The notes under the pieces are model-generated. The model saw only the letters and a program-made list of their open reading frames with translations, ran no database searches and was not told where the DNA came from. DNA of 64,000 bases from positions 2,657,501 through 2,721,500 of the forward strand of contig NZ_CP025116.1 of the NCBI RefSeq assembly GCF_002831625.1. Reading direction: 5' to 3'. This DNA is from Nonlabens sp. MB-3u-79 (lineage in GTDB: Bacteria > Bacteroidota > Bacteroidia > Flavobacteriales > Flavobacteriaceae). Shown one piece after another: positions 45,882-55,800 of the stretch; within the stretch, counting starts at the first letter, position 1, and each line of letters begins with the position of its first letter. Made by a program: the position numbers and the translations under genes.

Positions 45882-45917
45882 ATGCATAAAACCAGTTTTT
45901 GAGCTGGTTTTATGCAT
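45882..45917 (+). other. 14-bp perfect hairpin between the S1 and small membrane-protein genes
   Basis: ATGCATAAAACCAG (45882-45895), an eight-base loop and CTGGTTTTATGCAT (45904-45917). It ends 23 bases before the ATG at 45941. No T tract follows the stem, so it may be a regulatory or processing hairpin rather than a terminator of the S1 gene, although the U-rich distal arm could pause polymerase. Confidence 0.65.
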
Positions 45918-45940
45918 TCTCATATTAAAAGAAATCCATA

Positions 45941-46186
45941 ATGAAAAAGAAGTGTTACACTAAAGAACAGTTACAAAAACGCTATTGGTGGTATGGAGGT
46001 ATAGGCACAGCTCTGTTGGGTATAGGCCTATCTGCTTTAGTAGAAAGCGGTTTTTTAAAACACAGCCAAGCTGAACCATGGCAATGGATTGCCGCGGGAA
46101 CCCTGTCCCTAATTCTGATCATGACAGGTATCAACTTTTTATTTGAATCCTTTGCCTGTAAACAAGGAATGTCCAACTCCAAATAA
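45941..46186 (+). CDS. Small two-helix membrane protein, unknown function
   Basis: An 81-residue protein with a basic N-terminus (MKKKCYTKEQLQKRYWWYGG), then two transmembrane helices (about 20-35 and 50-70). No family recognised. It is preceded by a strong hairpin and followed after 130 bases by the epimerase gene. Confidence 0.6.
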   Translation: MKKKCYTKEQLQKRYWWYGGIGTALLGIGLSALVESGFLKHSQAEPWQWIAAGTLSLILIMTGINFLFESFACKQGMSNSK

Positions 46187-46317
46187 AAAGAAGAAGGTAT
46201 CCCATCATATTTGAGGTCTGTACCCTATTAGTTCCTATGGCCTACTCCTTAAAAACAGTTGCTCTTTTTCCATTAGCCTGAAGTTCACTAAATTTATGGC
46301 TTATCATCGCGACACCT

Positions 46318-47193
46318 ATGCTACACCTTATAGAAAACGAAAAGCTCATGTGCACCATAGCGTCTGATGGTGCCGAGATACGATCTTTAAAGAATAAAGC
46401 TACTGGCGAGGAGTACATTTGGCAAATCAACCCGTCTGTATGGGGAAGCAGCTCCCCCGTATTGTTTCCAGCCATAGGAAAAATTAAGGAGGATAAAGTG
46501 ATTTATAATGGCAAAGACTACACCATGCCTAAGCACGGTATTATTAGAAACAACAAGTCGCTTAGCTTTCAAAAATACAGCAGTTCTAAGTGTGCTTTCA
46601 CTCTGGAGAGTTCGCCAGAAACCCTCCGACAATATCCGTTCCAGTTTTCGTTCTCCGTAGTGTATACGCTTATTGACAACAGATTGCTAATGACCTATAC
46701 CATTGAAAACAGAGATAAGGTTCCCATGTCCTTTGCTTGCGGTGGACATACGGCATATGCCTGCCCTTTAAATGATAAGACCAAACTATCGGACTATGTG
46801 ATCGAGTTTCCTACCCCACTCCAGCTTACTTCAAGTACCTTGGGCGCTTCTGGATTGCTATCGCTTCACCAACGTGACATTGCGAGTGCCGCAGGGGTTC
46901 TTCCACTGTCAGAGTCCCTATTTGATAAAGACGCCTTGATATTTGCTCACTTGGATTGCGACTGGGTGCGACTGCGTAAAAAGAAAGATAAAAAAGGAAT
47001 CATCGTAAGGTTTAAGGGGTATCCGCATCTTGCCTTATGGTCCAAACCTGCAGCCGATTATGTATGTATAGAACCATGGCTGGGACTTCCTGACCTGGAA
47101 GAAGAATCTCTAGACATCACACAAAAGCCAACCTATACCACTATTGCACCCGGTACTACATTTTCCATTGGGATAGAGACCGAAATCGAGTAA
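46318..47193 (+). CDS. Aldose 1-epimerase family protein (LacX-like)
   Basis: A 291-residue cytoplasmic beta-supersandwich protein. Galactose-mutarotase-type residues are visible: MPKHGIIRN (His), GGHTAYACP (His) and CIEPWLGLPD (Glu, near 255). It interconverts alpha and beta anomers of a sugar; the LacX-like subgroup is not tied to galactose. No sugar pathway genes adjoin it. Confidence 0.85.
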   Translation: MLHLIENEKLMCTIASDGAEIRSLKNKATGEEYIWQINPSVWGSSSPVLFPAIGKIKEDKVIYNGKDYTMPKHGIIRNNKSLSFQKYSSSKCAFTLESSPETLRQYPFQFSFSVVYTLIDNRLLMTYTIENRDKVPMSFACGGHTAYACPLNDKTKLSDYVIEFPTPLQLTSSTLGASGLLSLHQRDIASAAGVLPLSESLFDKDALIFAHLDCDWVRLRKKKDKKGIIVRFKGYPHLALWSKPAADYVCIEPWLGLPDLEEESLDITQKPTYTTIAPGTTFSIGIETEIE

Positions 47194-47403
47194 GCCCTAC
47201 TTTAGAATAAGAAAGTAAAAAAGCTTGGAAAAATAAGCAGGTACATCCTACTTAAATTGTCTCTAACGGAATACCAACCTATTTATAAGCCCCGAAAGTA
47301 TTAATGGAACTGCTCAGGTTTTCTAACTGCGGGTATCAAGACTAAATTTGTTACTTTAGTTAGTTCAACACCTCATTACTCACACACCAACAAAAACAGA
47401 CCT

Positions 47404-48732
47404 ATGAAATTTATAAAGATCTTTGTGTTATGCGTTTTGTTAGGTAGCCTGTTTACTTCTTGCAAGCCCTCAGATAAAAAAACCATTCATCAAAAAATAA
47501 AACAAGACACCGATGAAATTTTTGATCGTTTAGTTCAAATAAGAAGAGATTTTCACCAACATCCCGAATTGGCCGGAAATGAAAAAAGGACTTCTAAAAT
47601 CATTGCCGATTATTTATCAAATATAGGATTAGAAGTGACCACAAATTTTTCAGGTAATGCGGTCGTAGGCGTCTTAAAAGGCGGAAAAGAAGGAAAGAGT
47701 ATAGCTTGGAGAGCAGATATGGATGCGCTGCCCAATAATTTTCCTGATGAGGTAGCGTATAGTTCTAAAGTTGCAGGAGTACAACACGGCTGCGGTCACG
47801 ATGTTCATATGGCCATTGGACTTGGTATAGCAACTGTATTAGCTAAAAATAAAGAGGCCGTTCAAGGAACGATCTATTTTATATTTCAACCAGAAGAGGA
47901 AACTTTTGTAGGTGCAAAAAACATAGTCCAAAGCAGCCTTTTCTCCAAAATAAACCTGGATGAGGTATATGCCTTACATGTAACGGCCTTGCCGGTAGCT
48001 CAAATAATGGTCAAACCCAATGAAATCTATGCCTATCAAAAAAGAATACAATTGACCTTTGACAATACCTTGGAAAAAAAAGATGCAGCAACTCTTTATG
48101 CCCAAATAAGAAGTCAAATGCTACGAAAAAAGACCGGAGGAAACCCTTGGGAAATTCCAATGGCTTTTGATGCTACTAGCGGTTTGAACAACCCCAATAC
48201 TATTTTTAAAGATTACCTTTTTTTAGAAGAAAATGTTGTGGTCGAGTCTGATGAGCAGCAGCTGTACTTAAGGGCCTATCTGTATGAAACGGATCCATCA
48301 AACTTAGAACATATAGTACCAAAAATCGAAGCTATCATTAGTAATTCTATACATAAAGAAAAATTCATTTCTGCTTCCTATATTCAAGAAAACCCAACCG
48401 TTTTAAACGAGGAAGCTCTAACGACACAAGCCGTACAGACGCTTAATGAGATTTATGGAACTGACACTGTTGTGAAGGCTTATGGTCAGATTCCCTATTT
48501 TAATGACGACTTCTATTACTTCCAACAACACACTCCTGGAGTTTATTTCTTATTGGGTGGCTCCAACATTGAAAAAGGAATTCATGCTATGAACCATGCC
48601 CCTAATTTTGGCGTGGATGAAGAATGTATACGAGTTGGCGTCAGCGCTTTTTCATCATTGCTTTTTGAAAGAGCACAAAAGGAAGTTAACTACAGCTCTA
48701 TGCCCACTCCTAGCACAACACCCGACCGCTAA
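47404..48732 (+). CDS. M20-family amidohydrolase/carboxypeptidase lipoprotein
   Basis: A 442-residue protein with a lipobox (SLFTSC, Cys20). The M20 dinuclear zinc site motifs are present: RRDFHQHPELAG, WRADMDALP, QHGCGHDVHMA and FIFQPEEETFVGA (catalytic Glu pair). The C-terminal NHAPNFGVDEECI supplies the last ligand. This is the IAA-amino-acid hydrolase/hippuricase-like subgroup, which cleaves N-acyl amino acids or peptides. The export signal is unusual for the subgroup and implies periplasmic action. Confidence 0.9.
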   Translation: MKFIKIFVLCVLLGSLFTSCKPSDKKTIHQKIKQDTDEIFDRLVQIRRDFHQHPELAGNEKRTSKIIADYLSNIGLEVTTNFSGNAVVGVLKGGKEGKSIAWRADMDALPNNFPDEVAYSSKVAGVQHGCGHDVHMAIGLGIATVLAKNKEAVQGTIYFIFQPEEETFVGAKNIVQSSLFSKINLDEVYALHVTALPVAQIMVKPNEIYAYQKRIQLTFDNTLEKKDAATLYAQIRSQMLRKKTGGNPWEIPMAFDATSGLNNPNTIFKDYLFLEENVVVESDEQQLYLRAYLYETDPSNLEHIVPKIEAIISNSIHKEKFISASYIQENPTVLNEEALTTQAVQTLNEIYGTDTVVKAYGQIPYFNDDFYYFQQHTPGVYFLLGGSNIEKGIHAMNHAPNFGVDEECIRVGVSAFSSLLFERAQKEVNYSSMPTPSTTPDR

Positions 48733-49310
48733 CACCAAGTTGAATACAATAGACTAAATATAAAAATAGGACTTATTGAAATACCCACGGCTTTCGATTG
48801 GACTAAAAAATCAATTCATAGCTTTTTGGATTATATAAAAGCAAAAGTTTTTGATCTTGAATGAGCTGCCTTCCATTTACCGCAGCATGGCTGCACAACT
48901 ATACCTTATCACCAGTATTGCCATTCCTTTAAAACAGTTCCTTTTAACGAGGCCTGTTTTTCAATGACTAGAGGTTTTTCAAAAGACTTTTATAAATGCA
49001 TATAAGTCTGGAACACCTAGGCTTTTGGGAACAAGCTCTGTATCCATACCCCCCTAACACAAGCATTGATCTAAAAAATAGCAGGCTATTTACACTTGGT
49101 TACGGTAAACCGTAAAGAAAATACAAAGGCTTTATAGAGATTTGAAGAAATTAAGAAAGAAGGGTTGTGGTGCAAGAGCAGGCGATACTAATGGATGTGA
49201 CTTACTCGACTGATTTTTCTTATAGATTACAGGTAGATGGATGGTAATTGAATCGATCTGACTAGTTGAACATCATTGAAAACAAACTAATAACCCAAAC
49301 ATAAACCAAT
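48733..49310 (+). other. Intergenic stretch, no gene recognised
   Basis: About 580 bases. There is a small palindrome TTACGGTAAACCGTAA near 49100-49115, some hairpin-prone AGGCTTTTG-type sequence, and no frame I can support. Short stop-bounded segments (for example near 48780-48850) could be worn coding DNA. Confidence 0.4.
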
Positions 49311-50123
49311 ATGAAAAGAATTATTCTACTTCCAATCTTACTATGTTTACTAATCATTTCTTGCCAAAAGAAAATAGATAGCTCCAATGAAGAATCAATG
49401 AGAAATTCAATTAAGGAGATAAATGAATCACTTGAAGAAGATGAAAAAGAGGAGTTTCAAGAGTCAATGAAACTAATGATGTTTAATGGACTTGAATTAT
49501 CCGACTTGATGAAAGATGGAGGAGCGGAAAAAACAGGAGAAGATTTTAAAACAAGAATTGATGGAATGACAGCCGATGATGTAATCGAGCAAGGACATAA
49601 AATAAAGGCAGAAATTGAAAGAAAGAAAAAGGAACAAGCCCAGACAGAAGTATTAGCACTTTATACAGCTAGAGAAAATGCGGAAAATGATAAAAAAATG
49701 TTGTCCAAATTTGAAGTGATAAAGTCTCAATTTTATGTAAGAAAAAAAGGTACGTATTACATCACTAAAGAGCCAATTATTGAGCTGACTGTTAAAAATG
49801 GAACAAATAAAGCTATTTCCAGGGCTTATTTTACTGGAACATTAGTAAGTCCAGAAAGAACAATCCCTTGGATTAAAGATGACTTCAATTATGAAATTTC
49901 TGGTGGGTTGGAATCTGGCGAAGTAGTAACTTGGTATTTAGCACCTAATATGTTTAGTGATTGGGGAGAAGTTGATGCACCAAAAGATGCGATTTTAAAC
50001 ACAGAAGTAACTCAACTTGATGGTCCAAATGGGGATGCTTTATACTCAACAAATAATTTTGGCGAAACTGAACGAAAAAGGTTAGAGGAATTGCTGAAAT
50101 CATACCCAGAGTTGGCTAAATAA
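49311..50123 (+). CDS. Lipoprotein, DUF6694-like, unknown function
   Basis: A 270-residue protein with a lipobox (LIISC, Cys18). The acidic helical N-terminal half (ESMRNSIKEINESLEEDEKE, FQESMKLMMFNGLE, then DGMTADDVIEQGHKIKAEIE) matches my memory of DUF6694 lipoproteins. A beta-rich C-terminal half (…IIELTVKNGTNKAISRAYF…GTLVSPERTIPW…) looks like a separate Ig-like domain. Function unknown. A repeat right end follows at 50165-50240. Confidence 0.7.
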   Translation: MKRIILLPILLCLLIISCQKKIDSSNEESMRNSIKEINESLEEDEKEEFQESMKLMMFNGLELSDLMKDGGAEKTGEDFKTRIDGMTADDVIEQGHKIKAEIERKKKEQAQTEVLALYTARENAENDKKMLSKFEVIKSQFYVRKKGTYYITKEPIIELTVKNGTNKAISRAYFTGTLVSPERTIPWIKDDFNYEISGGLESGEVVTWYLAPNMFSDWGEVDAPKDAILNTEVTQLDGPNGDALYSTNNFGETERKRLEELLKSYPELAK

Positions 50124-50164
50124 AAGTGCAGAGAAAAAATACAAAAGAAGGGTATTAAAGGTTT

Positions 50165-50240
50165 TTCGAGTGGTTTGTGTGTATTTGCTACATTATATAT
50201 TTGAAATACATAACTAATCGTATAGGTTAGGTTTGATACG
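50165..50240 (+). repeat. Right part of interspersed inverted-repeat element
   Basis: GTGTGTATTTGCTACATTAT, then ATACATAACTAATCGTATAG and GTTAGGTTTGAT resemble the right half of other copies (…TTTGTATTTGCTAAATT…AACTAATCATATACAAACCG…). It lies just before the nuclease-like gene. Confidence 0.5.
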
Positions 50241-50275
50241 AGCTAAAGAAACAAGAGTAAAAAAGATTAAACTAT

Positions 50276-52120
50276 ATGAAATTAGAGAAGATTTTAGATA
50301 AACTTGGTTCGATAGAAAAGAACTCCTTTATCAAGATAATTGACAATATAATATCCAAAACACCAAAAAACGCTAAGGAAATCGACAAGATTTTAAGCTC
50401 GTCTGATAAAGGTTTAAAATCTGCTGATCATCAAAATATTTCAAGAATTTTCGCTCTAACTGTAGACGAATTTCAGGAACATGTAAAATGTGAGTTTCAG
50501 GAAATCACTTCGCAATTGGACATTTTAATTGACATCATAATTCGTGATGGAAACTGCATAATGAAACAAGATTGGTTTTCAAGGTTGTACGAAGCAGAAA
50601 TAAAACATCTAAAAAACAGAATTAAAAATTTAGATGCTGATTTTGATAATGACAAATCCGAACTAAGTGCATCAAGAAAGAGAGACTACAAAATTTACAA
50701 GGCTTGTTTGCATACAGCTTACCACAATGACGTAGAAAATAACAGAGACGCAAAAGTGACTTCAGACGAATTATCAATAATTCTTACACTTTCAAAACAA
50801 TTAGGCCTGTCGCAAGAAGAAGTTAAACTGATTAATTATTCAATTTTACCAATCAAAAAAATTGACATACAAGAAGTTATTAAAGGACTGAAGAACATTG
50901 GTGTCATTTTCTTTTCCAATAAAGAAAACACCATATATGTGGCAGATGAAATGGTTAGAATGTTGCGTAAAGTTAGAGAGAAAGAAGTGGCTGAAAAGTT
51001 TTATCGAAGAACTTTAAAACTTCTGAAGGAACCAATCATTAACCAAATTGGAAGAGAGCATAACATTAATAGAAAACTATCTTATTCTCAAAAAATTGAG
51101 GAAATAATAAAAGAAGGTGTTTCTTTTACCAACATGCTTTTAGAAGATATTTATAAACAAGGAATTACATTAACGGAAAAGAAAAAAACCTTAAACGAAC
51201 TTTGCGAAAAAGGGTTGCGTATTTCAAATCTAAAAGGAAGTACTTTAGATGATAAAATAAGTAGTCTAATTGAGCATTTTGAAAGTGTAGAACGTGATGA
51301 AAAAGTTGGTATTTCTTTAGATGGTTTTGATAAATTACTTTCCGAATTAAACCAATCTCTTCCAAAACTAAACAAACAGATAAAAGATCAATTTGAGTTA
51401 CAAGACGAGTTTGTTTTAAAAGCTGACTTTTTGCTTGACTATAATATAAAACCAAGGGATATTTTGGATTTAATCATCCAATCCGATTTGACTAAATTCA
51501 TAAAAGATAATGGAATTAAGCAACGAGGAGACGATATTTTAAATATTCTTGAACATTACAAAGACGTTGAGAATTTGTATTTAGAAAATTACGAAAATGT
51601 TGCTTATCGAAATTTGAACGTATTAAAAGAGAACGCTATAACTATAAAGGAAAGTGAACTAGGAATAAAATTTGAAGATTTAACCAAAGTCATTTTTAAA
51701 AGCTTGGGATTCAATGTAGATGACACTTTTAAAAACAACCTGAATACTAAAAAGGATATGATGGATATTCTTTTAAACTTAGGCAATAACGAAATCATAA
51801 TTGTCGAATGTAAAACAAGTAAAGAAAAAGGTTATAATAAATTCAGTTCTGTTTCAAGACAATTAAAATCATATCAGAATTTAGCCCTCAAAAACGACTT
51901 ACGAATTGTAAAAATTTTACTTGTCGCTCCAGAATTTAGTGATGATTTTGTGACGGATTGCGAGATGGATACAGAAATGAATTTATCACTAATAACAGCT
52001 TCAACGCTATCGAATATTTCAGATGCTTTTAAAACATCAAAATATACAGAGTTTCCACATGTTTTATTCCGTGATATAGTAATAAACGAAGAGCGCATAT
52101 TGAAGGCTTTGAGTAAATAA
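50276..52120 (+). CDS. Protein with C-terminal PD-(D/E)xK restriction-endonuclease-like domain
   Basis: A 614-residue soluble protein. Residues 1-450 are mostly helical, with repeated Leu/Lys-rich segments (…GITLTEKKKTLNELCEKGLR…), and match no family I know. Residues about 465-570 form a nuclease-like core: FEDLTKVIFKSLGFNVD, KKDMMDILL with Asp497, IIIVECKTSK with Glu511 and Lys513, then a YNKFSSVSRQLKSYQ helix. D-(x)13-E-x-K is the PD-(D/E)xK pattern of restriction and repair nucleases. A defence or DNA-repair role is inferred. It lies 293 bases upstream of the NUDIX/helicase pair on the same strand, but a repeat separates them. Confidence 0.7.
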   Translation: MKLEKILDKLGSIEKNSFIKIIDNIISKTPKNAKEIDKILSSSDKGLKSADHQNISRIFALTVDEFQEHVKCEFQEITSQLDILIDIIIRDGNCIMKQDWFSRLYEAEIKHLKNRIKNLDADFDNDKSELSASRKRDYKIYKACLHTAYHNDVENNRDAKVTSDELSIILTLSKQLGLSQEEVKLINYSILPIKKIDIQEVIKGLKNIGVIFFSNKENTIYVADEMVRMLRKVREKEVAEKFYRRTLKLLKEPIINQIGREHNINRKLSYSQKIEEIIKEGVSFTNMLLEDIYKQGITLTEKKKTLNELCEKGLRISNLKGSTLDDKISSLIEHFESVERDEKVGISLDGFDKLLSELNQSLPKLNKQIKDQFELQDEFVLKADFLLDYNIKPRDILDLIIQSDLTKFIKDNGIKQRGDDILNILEHYKDVENLYLENYENVAYRNLNVLKENAITIKESELGIKFEDLTKVIFKSLGFNVDDTFKNNLNTKKDMMDILLNLGNNEIIIVECKTSKEKGYNKFSSVSRQLKSYQNLALKNDLRIVKILLVAPEFSDDFVTDCEMDTEMNLSLITASTLSNISDAFKTSKYTEFPHVLFRDIVINEERILKALSK

Positions 52121-52213
52121 TGAAATCAAGGCTATGACTATCAACACATATAAAAACTAAAGCCAGTAGCTAATAAGAAAATATTGAAAAGCATTGTTCA
52201 AAGGTTAAAAGAA

Positions 52214-52387
52214 GCACGTCCAAGCGGTTTAAGCGCTCCTATAGCTAGAATACTTGCAAATAAAAAAACAAGCTCTTGTTAACTACTTGCTGTGCAGGGG
52301 ATGCTTTTGATTGCGGCCTTCTCCCCTGCTTTTATCCCATTTGCTAAATATCTATCGGTTATATTTGGAATTATATAACTGATTACC
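52214..52387 (+). repeat. Direct repeat C1 flanking the NUDIX-helicase module (partner at 56402-56574)
   Basis: CGTCCAAGCGGTTTAAGCGC (then TCC), CTTGTTAACTACTTGC and TCTCCCCTGCTTTTATCCCA match CGTCCAAGCACTTTAAGCGC, CTCGTTAAGAAGTTGC and ACTCCCCTTCTTTTATCCTA in the right-hand copy, in the same order and spacing. It ends 27 bases before the NUDIX start. Confidence 0.75.
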
Positions 52388-52413
52388 ATAAATTAAAATA
52401 GAATAAGTTATTA

Positions 52414-52809
52414 ATGAAAAAGATTGAAGTCGTTGCAGGTATTATATTTTGTAGAGATTTGTTTCTCTGTGTTCAAAGACCAAAAAATAAGCTCCATTAT
52501 ATTTCAGAGAAATTTGAGTTTCCAGGAGGCAAAATTGAAGAAGGCGAAACCAAAGAAGAAGCTTTACATCGCGAGTTATTGGAGGAATTAAACCTTTCAA
52601 CAAATATCAAATCCTTCTTTCTGACTGTTGTTCATGAATATCCAGATTTTGAATTAACAATGCACAGTTTTATGTGTGAAGTTGAATCGAAAGAACTCAT
52701 CCTTCATGAACATATAGATCAAAAATGGTTGAAAATTAACGAGCTCACCAAACTCGATTGGGCAGCTGCTGATATTCCAATTGTAGACAAACTGGTTTCG
52801 AATGGATGA
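52414..52809 (+). CDS. NUDIX hydrolase (MutT-like nucleoside-triphosphate pyrophosphohydrolase)
   Basis: A 131-residue cytoplasmic protein. The Nudix box GGKIEEGETKEEALHRELLE followed by EL (residues about 35-57) fits GX5EX7REUXEEXGU. The GFPGGK-like start (FEFPGGKIE) and length resemble MutT enzymes that hydrolyse oxidised or modified dNTPs. Its last eight bases overlap the start of the helicase gene (52802), so the two are translationally coupled. That makes a joint function likely, and housekeeping dGTP cleansing alone less so. Confidence 0.9.
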   Translation: MKKIEVVAGIIFCRDLFLCVQRPKNKLHYISEKFEFPGGKIEEGETKEEALHRELLEELNLSTNIKSFFLTVVHEYPDFELTMHSFMCEVESKELILHEHIDQKWLKINELTKLDWAAADIPIVDKLVSNG

Positions 52810-55800
52810 CCTAATCCAAAATTTTACCAAGAGTTTACAGACAGGTTATGTAGATAAATCTGTTTTATCTAATCTAAACTATCAGCCAGAGTTGCTTGTC
52901 AATCAAAAGAATCCGCCAAAAAAGGTGCTTTCAACCATTCTTCACGAGCTTGAAAATTGCAATGAGTTTTTTATTTCTGTTGCATTTGTCACAACCAGCG
53001 GAGTTGCTACTATAATCAATAAACTCAAAGAACTAGAAGACCGAGAAATACAAGGCAAAATACTAGTGTCTCAGTATTTAAACTTCACCCAGCCTGAAGC
53101 TCTAAAAAGGCTTTCACAGTTTCAAAATATAGACCTAAAAATTGCGATAACAGGAAACGCTCATACCAAGGGATACATCTTTAAGAGCAAAGAGCATTAC
53201 AACCTGATTGTTGGTAGTAGTAACCTAACGGCACAAGCATTGTCTACTAACAAGGAGTGGAATATCAAAGTATCTGCGTTAAATAAAAGTGGTATCGTTG
53301 AAAAACTTCTTCGAGAGTTTCATTCTGATTTTGAAGAAGGAACGCCAGTAACGGCAGCATATATTTTGGCTTATGAAAAAATATATCAGAGTCAATTTCT
53401 GTTAAACCAAAAGAACAAACTTGAAAGCTCAGTTGAATCTCAACCGCTTATCAGTCCTAATTCAATGCAAATAGAAGCATTGGAAAATCTACAAAATTTG
53501 AGAGCTGAGCGAAAAAATAAAGCCCTGATCATTTCAGCAACTGGAACGGGAAAGACTTATTTATCAGCATTCGATGCAAAAGCATTTAACCCTAAAAAAT
53601 TGCTTTTCGTTGTTCATCGTTTAACCATCGCTAAAGACTCACTAAATACATTTCGAAATGTTTTTGGAAACGATAAAACAATGGGTTTGTATTCTGGTAA
53701 TCGAAGAGAATTGGATTGTGACTTTGTGTTTTCTACCATTCAAACCATATCAAAAGTTAACCACTTAGAGAACTTCGCGAGAGACCATTTTGACTACATT
53801 ATAATTGATGAAACTCATCGTTCTGGGGCTGATTCATATTTGAGGTTAATCGAGCACTTTGAACCAAATTTTCTACTCGGAATGACAGCCACACCTGAGC
53901 GGACTGATGGCAATGATATATTTCAACTCTTTGATCATAACATTGCTTATGAGATCAGATTAAGCAGGGCAATGGAAGAGGAAATGCTTAGTTCTTTTCA
54001 TTACTTTGGCGTTACTGATTTATCGATTGATAACTCCGAAGTTGACAAAAAATCAGAGTTCAATTATTTAGTCTCCGATGAACGAGTAAAACGAATCATT
54101 GAGCAAGCCAAATTCTACGGAAGTGATAATGGAATAACTAGAGGCTTAATCTTCTGCTCCAGAAAGAACGAAGCAATAGAATTATCTGAATTATTCAATT
54201 CAAGGGGATTTAAAACTGTTGCTTTAACTGGCGATAGTCTTGAAAAAGAAAGAGCTAAGTCTATTGAAAAATTGGAGACGGATAATTTAAGTGAAAAACT
54301 CGATTATATATTTACTGTGGATATTTTCAATGAAGGGATTGATATTCCAAAAATCAATCAGATCATTATGCTTCGTCCCACAGAATCAGCGATTATTTTC
54401 ATTCAACAATTGGGAAGAGGATTAAGAAAGGTTGAAGGAAAAGGCTATTTGACGGTTATCGATTTCATAGGAAACTATGAAAACAATTACCTTATACCTA
54501 TTGCATTGTATGGAGATACATCCTATAACAAAGACTCTTTAAGGAAATTAATAACGGAAGGCAGTAGGATGTTACCAGGAGCTTCCACCATCAATTTTGA
54601 TCAAATAACCAAAGAGAGAATCTTTGAATCCATTGATTCTGCCAATATGCAGTTGCTCTCTGACTTGAAAAAGGATTACAACCTTTTGAAATTCAAGTTG
54701 GGTCGAACTCCAATGATGATGGACTTCATTGAACATGGTTCTCGCGATCCATTCTTATTCGTGGATTACGCGAATTCCTATTACAACTTTACTGTAAAAG
54801 TTAAAAAAACTGCAAAAGAAGCCTTATCAAAACAACAGGTGAAATTGCTGGAGCTGTTTTCTAAAGAAATCAACAATTCAAAACGGCTTGAGGAAAGTCT
54901 AATCATCAAATTACTCATCGAATCTGGTGATCTTTCGGTGAAAAAATTAAAAGAACTAGTTCTTAATAAGTATGGTTATTACATCTCTGATGAGACTATA
55001 AAATCTTGCGTTTCTAACTTGAATTTTGAGTTTGTTCGTGAAAAGAAAGCCGGCAAAATGCTATCTGCAAAAGAAATTTATGACTTAGAAATTCTTAGCC
55101 TCGAAAATGGAAACTTTGTCTTGTCAAAAGAGTTTGCTGTTCACTTGAGCCAAACTGACTTCAAGCACTTTTTGCTTGATTCAGCTGATTACTCGATTTA
55201 TGAATTCGACAGATTATTTGATGCAGCCGAATGGCAAAACGGATTTGTGCTATACAGAAAGTATTCACGAAAAGATGTATTTAGAATATTGAATGTGACG
55301 GAAAATCCGGTTGCCCAAAACGTAGGTGGATATCTAGTAAGCGCAGACAACGAGCATTGTCCGATTTTTGTGAATTACCACAAAGAGGAGCATATCTCGG
55401 AGTCTACCAAGTATGAAGATGAGTTTGTAAACCACAAAGAATTTGATTGGATGTCAAAATCTAACAGAAAGTTGAGCAGCAATGATGTTCGATCCATTTT
55501 AGGTCATAATGGACCTATCCGTCTTCCGTTATTTATCAAGAAAAACAATGATGAAGGAATGGACTTCTACTACATGGGCGAAGTAATTCCTGAATTGAAT
55601 CAGGTGGAACAAACCACCATGTCAAACGACAGTGGAAAGCAACTTCCCGTGGTAAAAATCAGATTCAATTTGGCTGACCCAGTTACAGACAACATGTACA
55701 ATTATCTACAGGAGGTGGCAGTAGTCAAGAGTGTTAAACCAGAAAAAACAAGCAAAGTCATTCCTATACAGCAATTGTTGAGTTTTGAAGAAAAGTTAAA

